From the IMG/VR virus record IMGVR_UViG_3300031972_002304, positions 1 through 64,000 of that record: a DNA stretch of 64,000 nucleotides; one strand, 5' to 3'. The stretch's first letter is position 1. Each line of letters begins with the position of its first letter. The notes under the pieces are model-generated. The model did not search any database, was not told where the DNA came from, and saw nothing but the letters and a program-made list of their open reading frames with translations. The position numbers were made by a program, and so were the translations under genes. This stretch comes from a virus. Positions 25,701 to 32,948 of the stretch are shown piece by piece.

Positions 25701-26122
25701 TAGCGTTCGGCGATGGTGTCTTCTCCGATCCATCATCAGCTTCGGCCCCGCTCATGGGCCCGACGCTGATGACCAATGGCGGATTCGACACCGACACCGA
25801 CTACGTGAAGGGCGCCGGCTACTCGATCGGCTCCGGCGTCGCTACGAAGGCTGCTGGCAGTGTCTCTGTGATGTCGCAGAACATCGGTTCGCTCACCGCA
25901 GGGACGGAATACCGGCTGCAGGTCGAGGTGAAGACCTTCACCGCTGGGCAGATCCGCATGCGTCTGAGTGGCGGTTCGGTAGTGAACGGCCCGCTCCTTA
26001 CCGGCGTTGGCCTGTTCTATTTGGACGTTACTGCGGTTTCCGGAAACAACACCGTCGAGTTCCTTTCCACATCGACCGCGGCGATGACGTTCGACGATGC
26101 GAGCGTCAGAAGGATTTCCTGA
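22718..26122 (+). CDS. J-like central tail-tip / host-specificity protein
   Basis: 1134 residues, GTG start overlapping the peptidase stop. Order of parts: an N-terminal lead (residues 1-100), a hydrophobic segment LLGAAAGAFATAAIGFAGNL at about 128-147, tip-type repeats (KPLADADIDLAYFADWHEWC at about 465), a fibronectin-III-like block at about 910-1010 (ITWTTPNDSRLEGVQIFRVP), and a C-terminal beta-jelly-roll-like stretch. Residues 302-389 are coded by an AT-rich patch (23625-23885) unlike the rest. An intrinsic-terminator sequence lies inside the first codons at 22755-22777. It is expected to recognise the receptor. Confidence 0.85.
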   Translation: MNQLVPIQPAPDGVASAALFHEQKSLSVLALPTLDLGNRREVTHRYGMTVAELVAAEFPGLPPERMAMVRVTIGNWEISAAVWHRVRPQPGWTVVVRIVPHGGNLRSILSVVISVAAIAIGQFYVGPLLGAAAGAFATAAIGFAGNLLLNALIPVKAPGGDERSQTYDVQGWENVVNRNGPVVDLMGRHRWAPPSLASSFTETIGDERWVTGLFGGYGPLEIDVDSIKIGDTPITDLEDDEYEIEIREGYPDDEPLSLYPAQISEVQVGISLQETDDDGKLYPVTRSSPPDAEELSVDIAFPGGLIDVNDKGEEYQQNVRITIEYRLAGTDTWIFLPGNEGDTIRITAETRKPIYRSFRWTPAVRGQYELRLTRTSGEDSTASQETVWACVRAHRPEYPLNFPKPLAMVCAKVKGTRLTNGQLKELNFVAQRVCKDWDAETETWIERPTSSPASLRRWSLQGPANAKPLADADIDLAYFADWHEWCDGLGLEYNRVHDYDASIEEVAQDICRVGRATPQNYGTQETVCIDRQQTEIVSHIGPRNAWDIKGSVQSIDPPDAWRIPFRDASNLWEQHERIVPRPGLVGAPQRIEELNADGITDPAQIWYYGRRRFLELEYRAETWTASMDIENLVLVRGNLVRLSMFDGQTSARVKRASGRFVELDELVEMEEGTDYGVRFRLRDGSSVLWIVAATPGETKGLRLVSISSRYAADNDEDYRPTDNDWLPQGREMIDGERYDGDLAFFGPLNGETVAAIVKDIEGGEDFSAVITLMPAAPEIDAFLETDTPPAWDGRVGAEVEIDVVAPRTPLITSVRTGEQARRDTDDPDEYPPIRVIVSAAGATRVTVYQIQHRLQGYGTWSDPPATGYAYSGVVEIPGYDKGDIVEMQPRAVGQTGLTSAWGPTVTRTVGAEDPEAMAAVSGVSVTADDDAALITWTTPNDSRLEGVQIFRVPSGTAFADAEPSDIIATVYSAPSASPPAVVDEAGYGDWTWFIVAFGDGVFSDPSSASAPLMGPTLMTNGGFDTDTDYVKGAGYSIGSGVATKAAGSVSVMSQNIGSLTAGTEYRLQVEVKTFTAGQIRMRLSGGSVVNGPLLTGVGLFYLDVTAVSGNNTVEFLSTSTAAMTFDDASVRRIS
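22755..22777 (+). terminator. Intrinsic terminator inside the start of the J-like gene
   Basis: GGGTCGC (22755-22761), TTCG tetraloop, GCGGCCC (22766-22772) and TTTTT (22773-22777). The stem is identical to the terminator at 14391-14413; only the loop differs by one base. It lies within the translated region if GTG 22718 is the true start, so translating ribosomes would mask it. Confidence 0.75.
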
Positions 26123-26253
26123 CGGCGAGCGGCAGGGAGTCTCGTCGACGTTCCAGGAAATCAAAATGCAGTCCGCAGCCTGCGTCTTCGGCACAATCTG
26201 ATCCGGCGCTCGCCGAGATCTTCATCTCAAATCGTTCAGATCAGGATTCCATC

Positions 26254-28311
26254 ATGGCGCTTGCAAGCGACCTCCCGTTGCTGTCGTCCGTCAGCCACCT
26301 CGTCGGGCTGGAGGATGTCTCTGGGCAATTCAGCGTTGGGCGTCTCTCGTTCTCGCTCCTCGTCGCCCAGCTTCTTTCCGAGGGTGGGATCGCGGACGAG
26401 ATCAACGATCTCCGCGATTTGATCGAGGCGTTGGATAGCGGCGCCTACAAGGGAACGTGGAATGCAGCTACTAACACCCCAGAGCTGGCATCCGGCGTAG
26501 GAACCGACAAAGATCGCTATCTGGTTTCGACCCCAGGCTCGACGGAGCTCGACGGCATCTCGTCGTGGTTTGCCGGCGATCAGCTGGTGTTCTCCGATGC
26601 AGCCGGCGGCGTGTGGCAGCGGATCGCTGGCACGACGGATTCCGCAACCTTGGCGGCGCTGGCGGCGAAGATCGCGAACGTCTTCCCTACGGAGGCTATC
26701 TGTGCCCCGAGCGGCACTCAGGCCCGCGTCGAATTTCGGCTCTCAGCTGGCGCGTTGGCGTCGGCCATGGCCATCCTGCTGGGCACTGGTGCGCTGTCTC
26801 TGCGAAACGGCACACGCGACTCCCTTCTCATCGACACAGCCGGCAACGTCATTATGCCGTTCACGCCGGACGCTCCGAAGCCAATCGGCACCACTCCGAC
26901 GAAAGACATGGTGCGCAAGGGCTTCACGCCGTGGGGGGAGAAAACGGAGGAGCGCGAAGACCTCGTCGTTCCCCAGCTGTATCACGTCAGCGCGGGCGAC
27001 GCGTATCACCAGCTTGTGGTGCAGACATCAGACCGCACCCTTCAGTGCGAGCACCTGGCGGCAGGCTTCGCCGTCGAGATCCATACGGACGGAGTGGGCG
27101 TCCGGCTGGACGCCGGCATTGACCGGGAATGGTTCGGCGTCTCGGGATCGCCGCGCTTCATCGACGTCAGCGCCGACGCCATCGTGCAGATCAGGGCGCT
27201 GCGGACGGGATCCAACAAACTGCGGATCACGGTCCTGGCCGGCTCGCCGACCATCGCTGCGTCGGCGTCGCAGCTGGAAGCTATCGCCGACAAGACCGTC
27301 GCGATGATGTTCCAGTCGCTCGGCTACCGGCTGTTCAATGGCTTTGGCCTGGAGGGCATCCAGCGTGCGCTTCGGGATGCCGGGTACACGGCGACGATCC
27401 GCTTCATCAACCTGGCGACGCCGAACACCTCGCTTCTGGAGGGCAACGATACCGGGACCGGCCATTGGGTGAAGGACGACCATACGGCTGGCTCGTTGCT
27501 CCTCCCAGCTCTGGTCGCTCTGGCTTCGCTGACCGCCGCGCAGCCGGGCGGGGCAGGCCAGCCGGCGCCGTCGGCCGTCGTTGCCAACGGTGGACAGAAC
27601 GAAGTCACCAAGATCAACGACAATGCCGCCTACACGACAATGGCCGCCGTCTCGACGGGCTATCAGGACTTCGGCGACCTGATTGACGCGGCCTATCCTG
27701 GATGCAAGTTGATCGTCACACCACTGCCATCTCGCGACGGGCAACTTTCCGGGGTGACATGGCAGCAGCTCGTGCGCCGGGCGCAACTGGATGCCATCGC
27801 GACGTCGAGCAAGCTCGCCCTCGGCGAGGAGACCTACGACCTCATCCGACGGCCCGAAGACGTCCACATGCCCTGCGAGAGCCAGCGCATTCAGGGCTAT
27901 CGCCTCGGTAAGATCCTGCACAACATCATCGGTGGCGGCAGCAATTACCTTGGGCCGGTGATCACCAAGATCACCCGCGTCTCCGACACGACGCTTGATT
28001 TCACGGTGGACTGGAGCGGCGGGGCTGCCATCGAAGCGCAGTATTTCAATGAAGGCTGGCCTGACTGGTGGGTTACCGCGGTCGGCGCGGCGACCAAGAA
28101 TCAGACGTACCAGACGCCGATCAAATGCGACTTGCAGGCCACGGTCGGCTCGACGCGCCGCTATCGCCTGACCTTCGCCACCACTCTCCCTGCAGATCTC
28201 ATCGCCTCCTACCCAGGCGGATACTGCGACAACAGCGAGACCGGGCGAGGCATGAACGACAACACCAACGTTCTTCCGCTGCGCAGCGTCGCGATGGAAG
28301 ACACCCCGTAA
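26254..28311 (+). CDS. Tail fibre / tip protein with probable SGNH-hydrolase C-terminal domain
   Basis: 685 residues. The N-terminus (LPLLSSVSHLVGLEDVSGQF) is an attachment segment and YKGTWNAATNTPELASGVGT is a collar-type repeat. Residues 340-550 show features of an SGNH/GDSL esterase: INLATPNTSLLEG, VVANGGQNE as the GxN block, and EDVHMPCESQRIQGYRLGKI with Asp and His in the DxxH place. Such domains remove acetyl groups from surface polysaccharide. The C-terminal 130 residues (LGPVITKITRVSDTTLDFTV and on) form a beta-sheet tail. ATG 26254 has AGGATT upstream. Confidence 0.65.
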   Translation: MALASDLPLLSSVSHLVGLEDVSGQFSVGRLSFSLLVAQLLSEGGIADEINDLRDLIEALDSGAYKGTWNAATNTPELASGVGTDKDRYLVSTPGSTELDGISSWFAGDQLVFSDAAGGVWQRIAGTTDSATLAALAAKIANVFPTEAICAPSGTQARVEFRLSAGALASAMAILLGTGALSLRNGTRDSLLIDTAGNVIMPFTPDAPKPIGTTPTKDMVRKGFTPWGEKTEEREDLVVPQLYHVSAGDAYHQLVVQTSDRTLQCEHLAAGFAVEIHTDGVGVRLDAGIDREWFGVSGSPRFIDVSADAIVQIRALRTGSNKLRITVLAGSPTIAASASQLEAIADKTVAMMFQSLGYRLFNGFGLEGIQRALRDAGYTATIRFINLATPNTSLLEGNDTGTGHWVKDDHTAGSLLLPALVALASLTAAQPGGAGQPAPSAVVANGGQNEVTKINDNAAYTTMAAVSTGYQDFGDLIDAAYPGCKLIVTPLPSRDGQLSGVTWQQLVRRAQLDAIATSSKLALGEETYDLIRRPEDVHMPCESQRIQGYRLGKILHNIIGGGSNYLGPVITKITRVSDTTLDFTVDWSGGAAIEAQYFNEGWPDWWVTAVGAATKNQTYQTPIKCDLQATVGSTRRYRLTFATTLPADLIASYPGGYCDNSETGRGMNDNTNVLPLRSVAMEDTP

Positions 28312-28320
28312 GGAGCAACC

Positions 28321-28590
28321 ATGCCCACTGTGAAAATGAGCCACGATGGAACCGGCTTCGTGCTTGAAGGCGCCCCCGGCTACAACGAGAGCACAGCAGT
28401 CGAATACGACCTGCCGACCGGGTCACGGGTGCAGCCCTTCATCGTTTACGGATACCGCGGCGGAGGCGTCGATATCGTCCAGATCGGCGAATATCGCGAC
28501 ACGACGAAGGTCAATGGCAAGGTCGTTGAGCGCATCCGCCCGCAGCTGGAGTTGCCGCCTGAGATGCCGATTCTCGACCCGGTCGGCTGA
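28321..28590 (+). CDS. Small protein following the tail fibre
   Basis: 89 residues starting MPTVKMSHDGTGFVLEGAPG with AAGGAG upstream. Beta-rich and acidic, with no membrane segment. The place after the fibre gene is that of a fibre chaperone or tip accessory, but no family is recognised. Confidence 0.5.
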   Translation: MPTVKMSHDGTGFVLEGAPGYNESTAVEYDLPTGSRVQPFIVYGYRGGGVDIVQIGEYRDTTKVNGKVVERIRPQLELPPEMPILDPVG

Positions 28591-28623
28591 TCTCGCCCAT
28601 CCACCCGTAGCAAAACAACATCG

Positions 28624-28652
28624 CCCGGCCGCATCTCGCGAGCCGGGTTTTT
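28624..28652 (+). terminator. Intrinsic terminator between tail and lysis modules
   Basis: CCCGGC (28624-28629) and GCCGGG (28642-28647) form the outer stem, with an inner CGC/GCG pair in the loop, followed by TTTTT (28648-28652). It lies before the endolysin gene. Confidence 0.8.
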
Positions 28653-28666
28653 CGTGCGAGGACATC

Positions 28667-29398
28667 ATGAGCAACGCAATGGCCGAGGCCATCGTGAAGT
28701 CGGTGCAGACCCGTCTGCAGGAGCTTCGCTACTATGACGGCGGCATCGACGGCGACGCCGGCCCGAAGACCGAAGGCGCGATTACCGAGTTCAAGCGGGC
28801 GCACGGGCTGACACCTCGCCCGTATCCGGTCATCTCGACACTGCATCTCCTCTTTGACGAGAATGCCAAGCCAGCCGCCGCGAAGGCGCCGATCGCGACG
28901 CAGGACGGGTCGAAGGAGCCGGCATGGATGATCGACGTGCGCTCCAGGCTGGGGCTGCACGAGGTCAACAACTATACGGAGCTGTCGAAGTATCTTCGAT
29001 CGGATGGCGCGACGCTCGGCGACCCGCGCAAGCTGCCCTGGTGCGGCGATCTGGTCGCCACCGCGATCAAGCTGGCGCTGCCGGACGAGCCGCTGCCGGC
29101 CAATCCCTATCTCGCCCGCAACTGGCTGAAGTTCGGCGTCGAGACGAAGCCCCGGGTCGGCGCCGTCATGGTGTTCTGGCGCGGCTCGCGGAACGGCATC
29201 TCCGGTCACGTCGCCTTCTATGTCGGCGAGGACGCGACGACCTATCACATCCTCGGCGGAAACCAGTCGAACAAGATCTCGATCACCCGCATCGCCAAGG
29301 ATCGCTTCCTCGGCGCGCGCTGGCCCAAAGGCGACGCCAGCCAGACCGGCACCGTCACCACGAGCGCCGCCGGCGCCGTTTCCACCAACGAGGCCTGA
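28667..29398 (+). CDS. Endolysin: peptidoglycan-binding domain plus TIGR02594-type hydrolase
   Basis: 243 residues. Residues 8-55 (QTRLQELRYYDGGIDGDAGP, then TEGAITEFKRAHGL) are a PG_binding_1 domain. Residues 85-225 match the TIGR02594 CHAP-like family, with catalytic cysteine in KLPWCGDLV at about 124 and histidine in GISGHVAFYVGE at about 180. There is no signal peptide, so it needs the holin. ATG 28667 follows the GCGAGGACATC leader. It is the cell-wall hydrolase of the lysis cassette. Confidence 0.85.
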   Translation: MSNAMAEAIVKSVQTRLQELRYYDGGIDGDAGPKTEGAITEFKRAHGLTPRPYPVISTLHLLFDENAKPAAAKAPIATQDGSKEPAWMIDVRSRLGLHEVNNYTELSKYLRSDGATLGDPRKLPWCGDLVATAIKLALPDEPLPANPYLARNWLKFGVETKPRVGAVMVFWRGSRNGISGHVAFYVGEDATTYHILGGNQSNKISITRIAKDRFLGARWPKGDASQTGTVTTSAAGAVSTNEA

Positions 29399-29402
29399 CA
29401 CC

Positions 29403-29729
29403 ATGCTCGACCATCTAACGCCAATCCAGTCGACGAACAAGGCCAACATGGGGGCGGGCGGCGCTGCCGGCGGAATGACCGTCGGCAGCGCCGTGGCTCT
29501 GCTCTGGTCGATGACCTCGTGGTTTCCCGCGGAGTGGGCTGGCAGCCCCGCCGCGATCGTCGCGGTGGTCTTTCTGCTCAATCTGCTCTTCGGCAGCGTC
29601 GGGTCGTGGATTGCGACATATCGAGCGCGTGAGCTTCGCCTTGATAGCTCGCGTTACGACGCGGCGGCCAAGGCCGGCGAGGCGCCGGCGGTTCCCTCGC
29701 GGGTGCTGGCGACGCGGAGGGAAGGCTGA
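29403..29729 (+). CDS. Holin, two membrane segments
   Basis: 108 residues with two hydrophobic helices, GSAVALLWSMTSWF and AAIVAVVFLLNLLFGSVGSW, joined by a short polar loop, followed by a charged C-terminal tail. This is the class II holin outline. It lies four bases after the endolysin stop and its stop overlaps the next ATG. Holins form lesions in the inner membrane to release the endolysin. Confidence 0.7.
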   Translation: MLDHLTPIQSTNKANMGAGGAAGGMTVGSAVALLWSMTSWFPAEWAGSPAAIVAVVFLLNLLFGSVGSWIATYRARELRLDSSRYDAAAKAGEAPAVPSRVLATRREG

Positions 29730-29821
29730 TGCGCTGGATAGCGGCATTCTTCCTTCTCGCCGTCGCCGGCACGGCGATCGTCCTCATCGCCTTGGAACAA
29801 GGTCTTCAGGCGGTGCCGTGA
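29729..29821 (+). CDS. Tiny single-pass membrane peptide of the lysis cassette
   Basis: 30 residues: one membrane segment, FFLLAVAGTAIVLIALEQ, after a short basic MRWIAA start. The ATG overlaps the holin stop in the TGATG style. It may be an antiholin, a second holin subunit or a small spanin partner. Its location and overlap are good evidence that it is translated; the role is inferred. Confidence 0.55.
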   Translation: MRWIAAFFLLAVAGTAIVLIALEQGLQAVP

Positions 29822-29846
29822 GCATGCCGCAGCATAGGATACCATC

Positions 29847-30266
29847 ATGGCGAACACTGCCGACATCGCCGGTTTGACCGTCTCTCTGCCGCTGCTCTTC
29901 GGATTCGGAGGGACGTTGGCCGCGGTCCTGGGGGCCTGGTACGATCTGAGGGCGCGATCGCTTTCCAATAGTCGCCAGATCACGGAACTTGAGATCGACC
30001 TCGAAAAGCAGCGCACCGCCCTGCAGACCGAGCTCGACAAGGAAATGGCGGCGATGGGCCGGCGGGTCGAGACTGCCGACCTCAAGGCCGGCGCCGTCGC
30101 GGCGCGGCTGGAAATCCACGAGGAGCGGTTCCACAATTACCGGGTCGAGGCGGCGGAGAAGTTCGTCACCTCAGAGCAACTGGAGCGCATGCGGGTGGAG
30201 ATGACCGCCGGATTCCAGCGGATCGAGGAGAAGCTCGACCGGAGGCCGGCGCCGCGTCAGGGCTGA
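29847..30266 (+). CDS. Membrane-anchored coiled-coil protein, possible spanin
   Basis: 139 residues: an N-terminal hydrophobic segment (LTVSLPLLFGFGGTLAAVLG) followed by about 90 residues of coiled coil (ITELEIDLEKQRTALQTELD and onward). This is the outline of an inner-membrane spanin that links inner and outer membranes at lysis. There is no lipobox, so an outer-membrane partner would have to be separate. It is the last gene before the bidirectional terminator at 30285. Confidence 0.55.
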   Translation: MANTADIAGLTVSLPLLFGFGGTLAAVLGAWYDLRARSLSNSRQITELEIDLEKQRTALQTELDKEMAAMGRRVETADLKAGAVAARLEIHEERFHNYRVEAAEKFVTSEQLERMRVEMTAGFQRIEEKLDRRPAPRQG

Positions 30267-30284
30267 ACTATCGTCCTTGAAGCC

Positions 30285-30324
30285 AAAGCCCGCCGCTCCT
30301 GACAGGGGGCGGCGGGCTTTCTGC
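30285..30324. terminator. Strong terminator after lysis module (first of a pair)
   Basis: AAAGCCCGCCGC (30285-30296) and GCGGCGGGCTTT (30309-30320) form a 12-base-pair stem. It can act in either direction. The second, very similar hairpin lies at 31359-31394, so the GSCFA gene sits between two copies. Confidence 0.85.
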
Positions 30325-30396
30325 GTCTGAGATACTGTCTTTTCGCTCTCGTCGCCGTATGCTGCTGCGCAGTAAGATCACGAGCGAGGCAGAACG

Positions 30397-31359
30397 ATGA
30401 ACTCCACCGACATATTGAAGGCGACGTTTCGCAACAAAAACAGACACTACCCAGGGCATGAGGACAAGCGGCAAGTCTCGTTCCCTGATCGGGTTGAAAT
30501 CGGCCGCCAGCAAAACATGATCCGCCCCGCGCTGCGGCCGAGTTTTCAAATCAAGCGCTCTTCCTCGGTTTTCACCATCGGATCGTGCTTCGCGCGCAAC
30601 GTCGAGAGGTTCCTTTTGGCCGAAGGTGTTGACGTGCCGGCGGCAAGCTTTCGCGTTCCTGAAGGCGAAGTCCCAGGGGGCGAGAACCGGGTCTTGAACC
30701 AGTACAACCCCGGATCGATGGCGCAGGCCATCCAATTCGCGAGCGAGCCAGTCCATTACGATGGCATTGTCGAGACCGCCTCCGGAGCGGTCGACCTGCT
30801 TCTCGCGACTGGCACGAGACCGGTAAGCATAGACCGCGCTCGCGAGAGGCGCGAGCAGGTTCACGACCTATACCGTCGGAGCATTGATCAAGCCGATGTT
30901 GTTCTCATCACACTCGGGTTGGTGGAGGCATGGCGCGACAAGCAGACCGGCCTATGGCTCAATGATGTTCTTGTCGGGCATGTCCGATCCGAACCAGACA
31001 GGTATGAATTCCATCAAATGAACGTCGCGCAGTGCGAGGAAATGATTACGCAGATGATCGCCTCGCTCGGCGAGAAGAATGTCGTCGTGACCGTTTCGCC
31101 TGTGCCGCTTCAGATGACATTTACAGACGATGATTGTGTCGTGGCGAACACGACATCAAAGGCCACTTTGCGAGTTGCGGCGGATCTGGTCTGCAAGAAA
31201 TTCCCGAATGTTGACTATTACCCGTCGTTTGAAATGGTTACGCTACTTGGTGCGACGGCGTATGGATATGACAACGTCCATGTGAGGGACTACATCGTCC
31301 ATCATGTTGTGAACTACATGCTCACATCGTACCTTGAGAAACTTAGCGGCAGACATTAG
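30397..31359 (+). CDS. GSCFA-family protein, accessory (moron) gene
   Basis: 320 residues. VFTIGSCFARNVERFLLAEG contains the GSCFA motif that names the family. Later it has DVVLITLGLVEAWRDKQTGL and VVTVSPVPLQMTF, and a C-terminal NVHVRDYIVHHVVNYMLTSY. Family members are thought to be SGNH-like esterases or transferases acting on surface glycans. The gene has its own leader, uses more AT-ending codons than its neighbours, and lies between near-identical terminators at 30285 and 31359. This is what an acquired cassette looks like, possibly expressed from the prophage to change the host surface. Confidence 0.7.
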   Translation: MNSTDILKATFRNKNRHYPGHEDKRQVSFPDRVEIGRQQNMIRPALRPSFQIKRSSSVFTIGSCFARNVERFLLAEGVDVPAASFRVPEGEVPGGENRVLNQYNPGSMAQAIQFASEPVHYDGIVETASGAVDLLLATGTRPVSIDRARERREQVHDLYRRSIDQADVVLITLGLVEAWRDKQTGLWLNDVLVGHVRSEPDRYEFHQMNVAQCEEMITQMIASLGEKNVVVTVSPVPLQMTFTDDDCVVANTTSKATLRVAADLVCKKFPNVDYYPSFEMVTLLGATAYGYDNVHVRDYIVHHVVNYMLTSYLEKLSGRH

Positions 31360-31394
31360 CCCGCCGCTCCCGGTGAGGAGCGGCGGGCCTTCTG
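31359..31394. terminator. Second copy of the cassette terminator
   Basis: GCCCGCCGCTCC (31359-31370) pairs with GGAGCGGCGGGC (31377-31388) around CGGTGA, followed by CTTCTGC. The flanking sequence GCCCGCCGCTCC and CGGCGGGC..TTCTGC is shared with the hairpin at 30285-30324. Confidence 0.8.
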
Positions 31395-31397
31395 CAT

Positions 31398-31670
31398 TCA
31401 GAACCGCAGATGACGGCTCATGTCCATCTTGGCCGGGGCGGGCGAGCGCGAGCCGTTCCAGTCATCAGCTGCAAGGTCGGACGCCAGCGCTTCCCACTCT
31501 TCCGGCGAACCGAATACGGCGCCCATCTGGCCATCTTCGGGGGTGAAGTAGATCCCGGTCTTCTCGCCGCAGGACGTGCAGGCCGCATAGACCTCGCCGC
31601 CGACGCTCTTCATCTCGGCCTTGCCGCCGCATGCGCAAGGCGCAAGGCGGCCGTTTTCGATATTCGTCAT
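31398..31670 (-). CDS. Lar-like restriction-alleviation / zinc-ribbon protein
   Basis: 90 residues on the minus strand. APCACGGKAEMKSVGGEVYA then ACTSCGEKTG supplies two C-x2-C-type knuckles, followed by helix EEWEALASDLAADDWN. This arrangement is that of Lar (restriction-alleviation) family proteins of phages, which modulate type I restriction. Only the pattern is seen; activity is inferred. Confidence 0.55.
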   Translation of the reverse strand: MTNIENGRLAPCACGGKAEMKSVGGEVYAACTSCGEKTGIYFTPEDGQMGAVFGSPEEWEALASDLAADDWNGSRSPAPAKMDMSRHLRF

Positions 31671-31703
31671 TTCATGGGCTCCCGTGAGGTTGGGCGGACC
31701 ATA

Positions 31704-32765
31704 TCAAAGTTCCGCGGTTGCTGGCAAACTATGGCTGGCGGAGGTGCGCGCCAGCCGTATCGTCTCAATCCTGATCTCGCCCTCGATTGCGCCTTCCAGC
31801 GATTTGACGATAACGCTGACAGGTTGATTTGGTCGCTCGACTTCGAACGCCATTGTGGCCGAAAACTGCCCGTCCCTGACAATCCCGGTCCTGACCTCCT
31901 CGCCGTGACGGCGCCCGACGAGCGTTTTAACGCCGATCTCGTTTCCGGAGAGGTTCGCCGTCAGGCGGAACACCACCTCCATAAGCCATCGGCCGGGCGG
32001 AAGAGAATAGGCTGGACCACCCGCTAGGCGCTTAGCCCGCCCAAGCATCTGCACATTTCCGTCATCAGCGGAAGCGGACCGGTCGATCGTGGCCTCCGCA
32101 GGCCAGCGCATCGCCTTTGGCATCTTGCCTCCGGCCATCGGCTCATAAGCTTCCGCCGCCGTGACCAGGATGCGCAAATCACGATCTGATATCTCCTCCA
32201 AGGTGCGAGCCATCTGGCCATAGCCGGGGAAACGGCTGCGCATCGTTGCCGCCACCGGCGTGTGCTGCGTGATGCGGTCAAGGCCCAATCCTGCCGCCAC
32301 GGCTTCGACAAGCCCGCCATCCGGCTCGATGCCGTAGAACAGAGCAACCGACTGGATTAGCGGCAGTAACAGGGCATCGTCGTCGGGCCACGCGTAGACC
32401 ACCACGCTCGCGGCATCGCAAAGCCCGGCCATCTCCGCGAACGTGCCTGTTGCGGCTCTGACCGCAGCCTCTGCATCGACTTTGCGACGGAGGATCGACA
32501 GGGCGACCGTTTCCGCGAAGCCACCGCCAAACATCAGGATCTTGGACTGCGTGCGCCGGAACAACTCGATCATACGCGGATCGCTGCCGGACAGCGAAAC
32601 GACCGCCGGCGCACCGCCGAGCAGTTTGTAGGCCTGATAGAAAGCGTCCAGGCTGCCTGCCTGCACCGTTTCGACGCGCCCGAAATGGTGCCGGGCAATT
32701 GCGTGGATGATGTCGAGCCCCAGCCGGCTGTATGACGACGGAGCGGAGGAGACTACGAATAGCAT
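31704..32765 (-). CDS. Unrecognised 353-residue accessory protein
   Basis: Starts MLFVVSSAPSSYSRLGLDII with a beta-strand and loop that could be a nucleotide- or sulfonucleotide-binding start, but no Walker motif follows. The N-terminal 150 residues are alpha/beta (VVSLSGSDPRMIELFRRTQS, GGGFAETVALSIL), the middle is helical, and the last 110 residues are beta-rich (PGRWLMEVVFRLTANLSGNE, SVIVKSLEGAIEGEIRIETI), like a carbohydrate-binding jelly-roll. It sits leftward between Lar and attP in the accessory block. Function is unknown. Confidence 0.5.
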   Translation of the reverse strand: MLFVVSSAPSSYSRLGLDIIHAIARHHFGRVETVQAGSLDAFYQAYKLLGGAPAVVSLSGSDPRMIELFRRTQSKILMFGGGFAETVALSILRRKVDAEAAVRAATGTFAEMAGLCDAASVVVYAWPDDDALLLPLIQSVALFYGIEPDGGLVEAVAAGLGLDRITQHTPVAATMRSRFPGYGQMARTLEEISDRDLRILVTAAEAYEPMAGGKMPKAMRWPAEATIDRSASADDGNVQMLGRAKRLAGGPAYSLPPGRWLMEVVFRLTANLSGNEIGVKTLVGRRHGEEVRTGIVRDGQFSATMAFEVERPNQPVSVIVKSLEGAIEGEIRIETIRLARTSASHSLPATAEL

Positions 32766-32790
32766 GCGATGGTTTTAATGCGGGTGCCTG

Positions 32791-32946
32791 TCATGGCTTT
32801 GCCTTCATGAGCGCGTTGCGGCTGGTCACCATCCTATAGTCGTCGGCGAAGCGGACAAGGCAACTGTTCATCGTGCCGCGGGCCTCAACGGTGCAGCGCT
32901 GGCCCTTCCGGCCCTGGCGGTTCCAGCGGTAGATGTAGACCTGCAT
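32791..32946 (-). CDS. Small basic phage protein next to attP
   Basis: 51 residues on the minus strand, MQVYIYRWNRQGRKGQRCTV and then RMVTSRNALMKAKP, with AAGGA 8 bases before the ATG at 32946. The short pattern YIYRWNR..GRKG..C is a familiar one for small phage proteins. The gene lies between the 353-residue gene and the attP core. Confidence 0.6.
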   Translation of the reverse strand: MQVYIYRWNRQGRKGQRCTVEARGTMNSCLVRFADDYRMVTSRNALMKAKP

Positions 32947-32948
32947 CC

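Noticed and set aside
27028-28344. A 438-codon frame opposite the tail fibre
   Set aside because: Shadow of the fibre gene; no motif, and the sense strand has good domain structure.
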